From NCBI GenBank assembly GCA_947470885.1, contig CANIXE010000047.1, positions 1 through 10,306 of the forward strand: a stretch of DNA of 10,306 nucleotides, read 5' to 3'. This document shows positions 5,442 through 10,306 of the stretch, one piece after another. The stretch comes from Planctomycetota bacterium. GTDB taxonomy: Bacteria; Planctomycetota; UBA11346. The notes beneath the pieces were generated by a model that ran no database searches, was not told the origin of the DNA, and saw only the letters and a list, made by a program, of their open reading frames with translations. Each line of letters begins with the position of its first letter. Positions within the stretch are counted from its first letter, which is position 1. The position numbers and the translations under genes were made by a program.

Positions 5442-8222
5442 TCATCGGTTGGCGGGGGTCTTGAGGGCGGTGGCCACGGCATTGCTCAGATCGAACAGGC
5501 GGAACGGTTTCTTGAGGAAGCCGAGAAATCCGGCGCTGTGGAGCTCACTGGCGGATTCATCCCGGGCAAAACCGCTGCAGAGCAAGGCCCGCACCTGGGG
5601 ATCCCGGGTGCGGATCCCCCGCAGGCAGTCGATGCCCCGGGCCCCGGGCATTTCCATGTCCAGAAGGGCAAGATCATGTTGCCCCGGACGGTAGGCGGCG
5701 ATGCCCTCCAGACCGTCCCGGGCTTCGTCCACCTGGTAACCCAGGGAACGGAGCATTTCCACCGCGGTTCCCCGGACCAGATCGTCATCATCGACCACCA
5801 GGATCCGGCCTTTACCAACCACCGGCAGGGGGGCGGTGGTATGGGATTGGGCGTTCTGTTGGCTGAGGGGCAGGAGCAGACGGAAGGTGGTGCCGGCCCC
5901 TGCCGTACTGAAGACTTCGACCCGGCCATGGTGGTCCTGGATCGTGCGCAATACCGAGGCCAAGCCCAAGCCGGTACCCTTACCCAGGGGCTTGGTGGTG
6001 AAGAAGGGTTCGAACAGGCGGTTCAGCACTTCCGGGGGCATGCCGGTGCCGTTGTCGCTGACCAGGATCTCCAGATAGCGTCCCGCCATCAGGCCTGGGG
6101 ACCCCGGGCGCGGGGGTTCCGCCCCCAGATCCAGATTGCGGGTGGTGAAGGTCAGGGTTCCGCCTTCGGGCATCGCATCCCGGGCGTTGACTCCCAGGTT
6201 CAACAGGGCGCTCTGGAGCATCGCCGTGTCCCCCAGGACCACCTGGTCTTCAGCATCCAGGTCCAGGCGTAGGGCGATCCGCCGGTCGATGCTCCGCTCC
6301 AACAGCGCGCAGGTTTCCCGGATCACCTCGTGGACATCCAGGGGAGTCGACACCTGGCGGCCTTTACGGGCGAACGACATCAGCTTGCGGACCAGTTCGG
6401 CGGCCCGGTCCCCGGCCTGGAGGATCCGCCCTACCAGTTCCTTGGCCTTGGCTTGGTCTGGGTGGCTGCCCAGGCGCCGGCCGAGGAGTTCCGCGGACCC
6501 CAGGATCCCCGCCAGGAGATTGTTGAAGTCGTGGGCCACGCCCCCCGCCAACTGGCCGACGGTTTCCATTTTTTGCATCTGGCGGAGTTGCATGTCCAGG
6601 GAGTTGCGCTCGGTCACGTCGTGGAGGGCCACCACCAGCAATTCGCCATTCGGACGGGTAACTCGGGCAAAACCGATCTCGACATCGATGTCATTGCCCT
6701 CTGGCCGGCGGGCCCGCCAGGCGTGGAAGCCGCCGGTGGCGCCATGACTCAGACGCTCCAGGCGGACCGTGCTGGGTTCGTCATCGGCTTGGCGTTCGGG
6801 CGCCAATTCCACCAGGGTTCGGCCCACCAGCTGGTCAGTGGCCAGGGCGAACAGTGCACCGGCCCGGACATTGGCTTCGACGATCCGACCGTCCCGGATC
6901 ACCAGCAGGGCGTCCGCGGCGGCGAATACAGTCCGGTACATCTCCTCCCGGCGGCCGAGTTCCACCAGGGCTTCCCGCAGGCTGGCGTGGATATCCGCCA
7001 CTTCGTGGGCCATCCGGTCGAAGGTCGCCCCGAGGACGCCGATCTCATCCCGACGGGGTGACCGGGCCCGGTTGGGGCGACCCCCGGCGGCGAGGATGGC
7101 GACGTCCTCCTGAAGAGCGTTGATCGGGCGGGCGATGTTGAATTCCACCACCACGGTGATGGCGATGATCAGCACGCCGAGAATCAGCCCGCCCACCATG
7201 AGGACCGCCCAGGCGCTCCGTTCTGCGGCATCATTGACGTATTCCGGGGGCAAGTGGGTCACCACGAACCATCCAGGGCCATTCAGTCGTGATACCGCCA
7301 GCCAGCCATCTCCGGCGGCGGCGGGGTAGATGCCAGTCTGGGTGAACACCGAACCGGCCAGGGCCCGGGCCAGCCGGGGAGGCAGCTTCAGGGTCGTCGA
7401 TTCTTCGAGGAGGGGAGTCCCGGGTTTAGGATCGGGTTGGGATCTGGGGCAGGCGATGGGGTGGAGATGTTGGTCCAGGACCACCGTGAGGGTGCTTCCG
7501 GGCATGTCCTGCCCGACCTGGGCCAGGAGGGCGGCCACGGGCACGGGGTGGTAGATTGCCACCCGCACACCGGCGACTTCCACCGGCAGGAGGGCACTGA
7601 CGCATTGGAGATCGGTGGCGGGTTCCAGATAGGGCCGGGACCAGCGCACCCCGGGTTCCGGTCGGGCCAGCAGCTCGGCTTCGCTGGCGAGCAGGATCGG
7701 ATCATCCGGTAGCATCGATGCGCTCAGCTCGGCATAGGCCGTGCCCCAACTGGCGATCCAGTCCCCGGGTCGGGCGATGGCGATGGCGGGTAGCTGGCGG
7801 CACCACGAGGCCCCGAGTTCCTGGAGGATCTCCAGGGCGGCGGCAAAACGTCGTCGGGCCAATTCATTTTCACCGGCCCGATGGGTCAGGAACCCCGCCA
7901 GTGGCAGATCCGGGCCTTCCGGGGCCAGACGCACGGTACCATCTTCGTTCCGGGGCCAGGGGGGGGCGGGCGGCGGGGCGGCCAAGCGTCGGCGGATCAA
8001 CCCGGCGCATTGGGTCAGGTTGTGCTCGACGTCGACGAACACCTGGGAATCCACCGCGGCCCGCCGTTCGGCGTCCATCTGCAGGCTGGCGAGGACGGCC
8101 TTTTGGTTCGCCGCGGCGGTGGATTGGTAGCTGAATAGACTACCCGCCGTCACCACCAGGATGACGGTTAGAACCAGCAGCAGGAGAAGCTGGGCGACAA
8201 TGCTGCGGGGAGCCGGAAGCAC
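5442..8222 (-). CDS. Membrane-bound hybrid sensor histidine kinase
   Basis: This 926-residue kinase senses a signal outside the inner membrane and relays phosphate internally to its own receiver. Helix 1 is near residues 8-30, followed by an extracytoplasmic sensor region (31-335) that I do not recognise, helix 2 near 337-360, HAMP (361-415), PAS (425-540), HisKA, HATPase and a receiver. The phosphoacceptor is His564 in GGVAHDFNN. ATP-site motifs are Asn679 in NARDAM, DNGTGM (723-728), FEPFFTTK (737-744) and GTGLGL (749-754). The receiver has Asp811-813, phosphoacceptor Asp855, Ser883 and Lys905. All catalytic residues look intact. It starts with GTG, 6 bp after the preceding gene, with GGGGT about 10 bases upstream in an inverted repeat. 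No DNA-binding response regulator is in view, so a downstream partner, perhaps an Hpt protein, must be elsewhere. Confidence 0.95.
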   Translation of the reverse strand: MLPAPRSIVAQLLLLLVLTVILVVTAGSLFSYQSTAAANQKAVLASLQMDAERRAAVDSQVFVDVEHNLTQCAGLIRRRLAAPPPAPPWPRNEDGTVRLAPEGPDLPLAGFLTHRAGENELARRRFAAALEILQELGASWCRQLPAIAIARPGDWIASWGTAYAELSASMLPDDPILLASEAELLARPEPGVRWSRPYLEPATDLQCVSALLPVEVAGVRVAIYHPVPVAALLAQVGQDMPGSTLTVVLDQHLHPIACPRSQPDPKPGTPLLEESTTLKLPPRLARALAGSVFTQTGIYPAAAGDGWLAVSRLNGPGWFVVTHLPPEYVNDAAERSAWAVLMVGGLILGVLIIAITVVVEFNIARPINALQEDVAILAAGGRPNRARSPRRDEIGVLGATFDRMAHEVADIHASLREALVELGRREEMYRTVFAAADALLVIRDGRIVEANVRAGALFALATDQLVGRTLVELAPERQADDEPSTVRLERLSHGATGGFHAWRARRPEGNDIDVEIGFARVTRPNGELLVVALHDVTERNSLDMQLRQMQKMETVGQLAGGVAHDFNNLLAGILGSAELLGRRLGSHPDQAKAKELVGRILQAGDRAAELVRKLMSFARKGRQVSTPLDVHEVIRETCALLERSIDRRIALRLDLDAEDQVVLGDTAMLQSALLNLGVNARDAMPEGGTLTFTTRNLDLGAEPPRPGSPGLMAGRYLEILVSDNGTGMPPEVLNRLFEPFFTTKPLGKGTGLGLASVLRTIQDHHGRVEVFSTAGAGTTFRLLLPLSQQNAQSHTTAPLPVVGKGRILVVDDDDLVRGTAVEMLRSLGYQVDEARDGLEGIAAYRPGQHDLALLDMEMPGARGIDCLRGIRTRDPQVRALLCSGFARDESASELHSAGFLGFLKKPFRLFDLSNAVATALKTPANR

Positions 8223-8237
8223 GGGGTACTATACCCC
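8223..8237 (-). promoter_or_regulatory. Inverted repeat over the kinase translation start
   Basis: On the minus strand the sequence is GGGGTA TAG TACCCC, a perfect 6-bp inverted repeat whose 3-base loop is the TAG stop codon of the upstream gene. Its 3' arm touches the GTG start of the kinase, and its 5' arm contains the only Shine-Dalgarno-like stretch (GGGGT). If it folds in the mRNA it would hide the ribosome binding site until a ribosome finishing the upstream gene opens it. The repeat is seen directly; the coupling role is inference. Confidence 0.45.
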
Positions 8238-9155
8238 AGGACTGCCCATTCCGACAGGGCCACTCCCCTGCTCTTCTGGGCCGTCGAGGATCACCACCAG
8301 GTTGGCCGGGTCCTCGTCGTCCTGGGGACCTTCGCCATCGTGGATTGCCAGTCCCTGGGCCTCCAGGCGGAGGATCCGTCCAGAGGGCCGGTGGATGGCC
8401 CGGCCGATCACGGTGATCCGCCGGCCCAGCAGCCCAGTCAGGCGGTGGACATCCCCATCCGTCACCACCCCGGGCACCGTCCCCCCGTTGTGGTCGAGGG
8501 CGAGGACAAAGCTGGCGGAACTGAGCTGCACCATGTCCAGACGGCCGGTCAGGCGGACGATCCGGGCTTCGGGGATGACGGCGCTCCAGGCGGCGGCGGT
8601 CTGGCAGGTGACCCGGGTCACCGCGCACACCACCGCGTGCTCCTGGGGCGTGCCCAGGTGCCGGCGGGACTCCAGCCACAGGGCGGAAAAACGATGGGGC
8701 GGAATAAACACCCCCTGCATGTCTGCCACGGTATGTAAGAGCCCCTGGTCCAACCGGGGGCTGTCCTGGTTGCCACCGATCAGATCCAGGAGGGTGGCCG
8801 CCAGCAGGTCGAAGCAGGTGGCTTCCCGGGGGGGGCGGTGGTCGGTGATCCCGGGGATCAGGCTTTGCCCATAGACCTCGGGGGCGGCCTCCCCCAGCCG
8901 GGGCGCACCAAAGGTCAGGATGGAATCCCCGGTGGCGGGATCCCCCGCCTGATCGCACAGGCGCATCGCCAGCATTTCTTCAAATCCTGCCCCCCTGGGC
9001 GGCTTGGCGCTGGTCCCCCGGAATGCCAACACCGTGGCCTGGGCCGCCAGCAATTGGAGCTGGCGGATCAGCAGGGCGAAGGGCTCCAGGGGCACCGCCC
9101 GGCCGAAGCCATCGGACGACGCCAGGCGCACACGATGGAGGATCAGGTCGGCCAC
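8229..9155 (-). CDS. Conserved-looking hypothetical protein, 308 aa
   Basis: I do not recognise this protein. It has no signal peptide or membrane helix, so it is probably cytosolic. The N-terminal two thirds (residues 1-195) are mixed, with MADLILHRVRLASSDG at the start, an LLIRQLQLLAAQ helix (28-39) and no known catalytic motif. Residues 198-270 look like an all-beta domain of alternating hydrophobic strands (RLTGRLDMV, RRITVIGRAI, SGRILRLEAQ), perhaps OB-like, with an acidic Gly/Asp-rich tail after 272. The frame starts at GTG because it offers the longest continuation; there is no good ribosome binding site. It starts 7 bp after the permease stop and ends 6 bp before the kinase start, which strongly suggests one transcript and translational coupling. 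Coding is supported by frame integrity and tight packing. A role with the permease or kinase is only a guess. Confidence 0.7.
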   Translation of the reverse strand: MADLILHRVRLASSDGFGRAVPLEPFALLIRQLQLLAAQATVLAFRGTSAKPPRGAGFEEMLAMRLCDQAGDPATGDSILTFGAPRLGEAAPEVYGQSLIPGITDHRPPREATCFDLLAATLLDLIGGNQDSPRLDQGLLHTVADMQGVFIPPHRFSALWLESRRHLGTPQEHAVVCAVTRVTCQTAAAWSAVIPEARIVRLTGRLDMVQLSSASFVLALDHNGGTVPGVVTDGDVHRLTGLLGRRITVIGRAIHRPSGRILRLEAQGLAIHDGEGPQDDEDPANLVVILDGPEEQGSGPVGMGSPGV

Positions 9156-9162
9156 GCTCGGA

Positions 9163-10306
9163 TCATGGCCGGTCGAGGCGCGCCGCCACCAGATGCACCG
9201 GGATGCCCGCCCACTGCAGGCGGCGTTGCACCGCCAGGGCGGTGTCGTTGTGGAGCAGGCGGTACAACCAGCCCTCGTGGGCGCTCAGGACCTTGCCGGC
9301 GGCGACCACCAGGCGCGGGTGGTCCTTTTGGATGGCCCGGCACAGGTCCTCCACCGCCTGGTCGGCTTCCGTGCCGCAGGTGGTGCGGATTGCGCAGGGC
9401 AGGCCCAGGGCCCGGACGTGGTCCCGCCAGGGGGCCAGGCGGGTTTGCAGGCGCTGTTCCGCCTCGTGGGCGTCGGTGCTTTCCACCGCATCCACCACCG
9501 CCACGCCGACAATCACCACCTGTTGGAAATGTTTGGGGAAGGTCCGCAGGGCGTTCAGCAGGGTGTGCCAGGCGGTGCCGTTCCAGCTGTCGGTGAGCAG
9601 GACCAGGGTGGGCGGGCTGGTACCGCCGGTGGTGGGATCGCCCAGATCGGGGCGATCCTTCGCCGGGCTGGTGGGGAGGATCGGGCCGAAGGCGGCCATC
9701 AGTCGACCGGACAGGGCGCGGTAATGGGCGCGGATCGCCAGGCAGGCCACCACCACCAGGGTTGTCGACACCACGGTGACCCAACCCCCGGCGCCGAACT
9801 TCGCCACCACCGTCACCACCAGGATCGAGGCGCAGAGCAATCCGGCGCTGAGGAACAGGGCCAAGCGCTTCCGCCGCAGGCCCGCCGGGGCGCTCCGTTC
9901 GCCCCACCAGTGGCGGACCATTCCCGCCATGGTCAGGGTGAAGGTCAAGAACACGTTGATGGAATACATCACCACCAGCAGGTCCACGGCGCCATGGGTG
10001 AAGGCCAGGGCGATGATCCCGGCGATACCCAGGACGATCACCCCCTGTTCGGTCACCAGCCGATCGGACAGGCGGGTGAAGCGCCGGGGCAGCCAGCCGT
10101 CCGCCGCCAGGTTGGCCATTACCCGGGGACCGCCGATGAATCCCGCCTGGGCCGCCACCACCAGCAGGGCGCCGGCGGACAACATGGTGACCCAGGTGAA
10201 CGCGCCGCCGAAGGGCAGGTGGTTGGCCACCGCCTCGGTCAGCACCGCGTTCATCGTCTTGCCCTCCACCGGAGCAATGTCCCACAGCAGGTAGCACAGC
10301 ACCAGG
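9163..10306 (-). CDS. APC-family permease, C-terminal part (cut by window edge)
   Basis: This is the 3' portion of an amino acid-polyamine-organocation family permease, an inner-membrane transporter; the start lies beyond the window. The frame is open to the edge, so the GTG near it is internal. Residues below are counted from that GTG at 10302. EGKTMNAVL (13-21), AAQAGFIGGPRVMANLAADG (50-69), SDRLVTEQG (79-87) and VMYSINVFLTF (111-121) match a subgroup of APC permeases known from several GC-rich bacteria. About five membrane helices are visible, near 36-54, 86-103, 106-126, 147-166 and 173-191. A long cytosolic tail from about 230 to 379 resembles a UspA-type alpha/beta domain and carries LHNDTALAVQRRLQWAG (350-366), a segment I associate with this subgroup. 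It ends 7 bp before the 308-aa gene and probably leads that transcript. Substrate is undetermined; the tail may regulate transport. Confidence 0.88.
   Translation of the reverse strand, partial: LVLCYLLWDIAPVEGKTMNAVLTEAVANHLPFGGAFTWVTMLSAGALLVVAAQAGFIGGPRVMANLAADGWLPRRFTRLSDRLVTEQGVIVLGIAGIIALAFTHGAVDLLVVMYSINVFLTFTLTMAGMVRHWWGERSAPAGLRRKRLALFLSAGLLCASILVVTVVAKFGAGGWVTVVSTTLVVVACLAIRAHYRALSGRLMAAFGPILPTSPAKDRPDLGDPTTGGTSPPTLVLLTDSWNGTAWHTLLNALRTFPKHFQQVVIVGVAVVDAVESTDAHEAEQRLQTRLAPWRDHVRALGLPCAIRTTCGTEADQAVEDLCRAIQKDHPRLVVAAGKVLSAHEGWLYRLLHNDTALAVQRRLQWAGIPVHLVAARLDRP

Noticed and set aside
4791..6272. 493-aa plus-strand open frame spanning two genes
   Set aside because: Antisense to the FHA-RDD gene and the kinase receiver/ATPase part; compositionally a shadow.

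Overview
The window is a GC-rich bacterial chromosomal segment carrying seven protein genes, all on the minus strand, so transcription runs from high to low coordinates. Two genes start with GTG, spacers are short, and one product has a Sec-type signal peptide. This fits a high-GC, probably Gram-negative bacterium. The 30-bp hairpin repeats and the unusual arginyl-tRNA synthetase signature suggest an under-sampled lineage, perhaps near Planctomycetota, Verrucomicrobiota or Myxococcota, but that is a guess the window cannot settle. Long plus-strand open frames are shadows of the real genes.

Layout in transcription order: (1) 10306-9163, the 3' part of an APC-family permease with a cytosolic UspA-like tail, cut by the window edge. 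(2) 9155-8229, an unrecognised 308-aa protein. (3) 8222-5442, a membrane-anchored hybrid histidine kinase (sensor, HAMP, PAS, HisKA, HATPase, receiver). (4) 5384-4152, an FHA-RDD membrane protein. (5) 4133-2964, a secreted PQQ-type sugar/aldose dehydrogenase-like beta-propeller. (6) 2856-1084, arginyl-tRNA synthetase. (7) 1058-213, an alpha/beta hydrolase. Below it, bases 1-212 hold no supported gene. They contain most of a block of five 30-bp tandem hairpin repeats, a short 8-bp tandem repeat and, at the very edge, a possible ribosome binding site for a gene outside the window.

Gaps between genes 1-2-3 are 7 and 6 bp, between 3-4 57 bp, between 4-5 18 bp, between 5-6 107 bp, and between 6-7 25 bp. 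The simplest reading is one upstream transcription unit (permease, unknown protein, kinase, probably FHA-RDD and dehydrogenase) and a second one (argS plus hydrolase) that may start in the 107-bp gap. The first unit mixes transport, phospho-signalling and a periplasmic enzyme, so it could be a sensing/uptake module, but no gene names the signal or substrate.

I found no CRISPR array, transposase, phage gene, tRNA/rRNA or defence system. The points most worth a second look are the hairpin array that supplies the hydrolase stop codon, the AFHH variant of the ArgRS HIGH motif, the unrecognised 308-aa protein fused by spacing to the kinase, and a small perfect inverted repeat covering the kinase's translation start.
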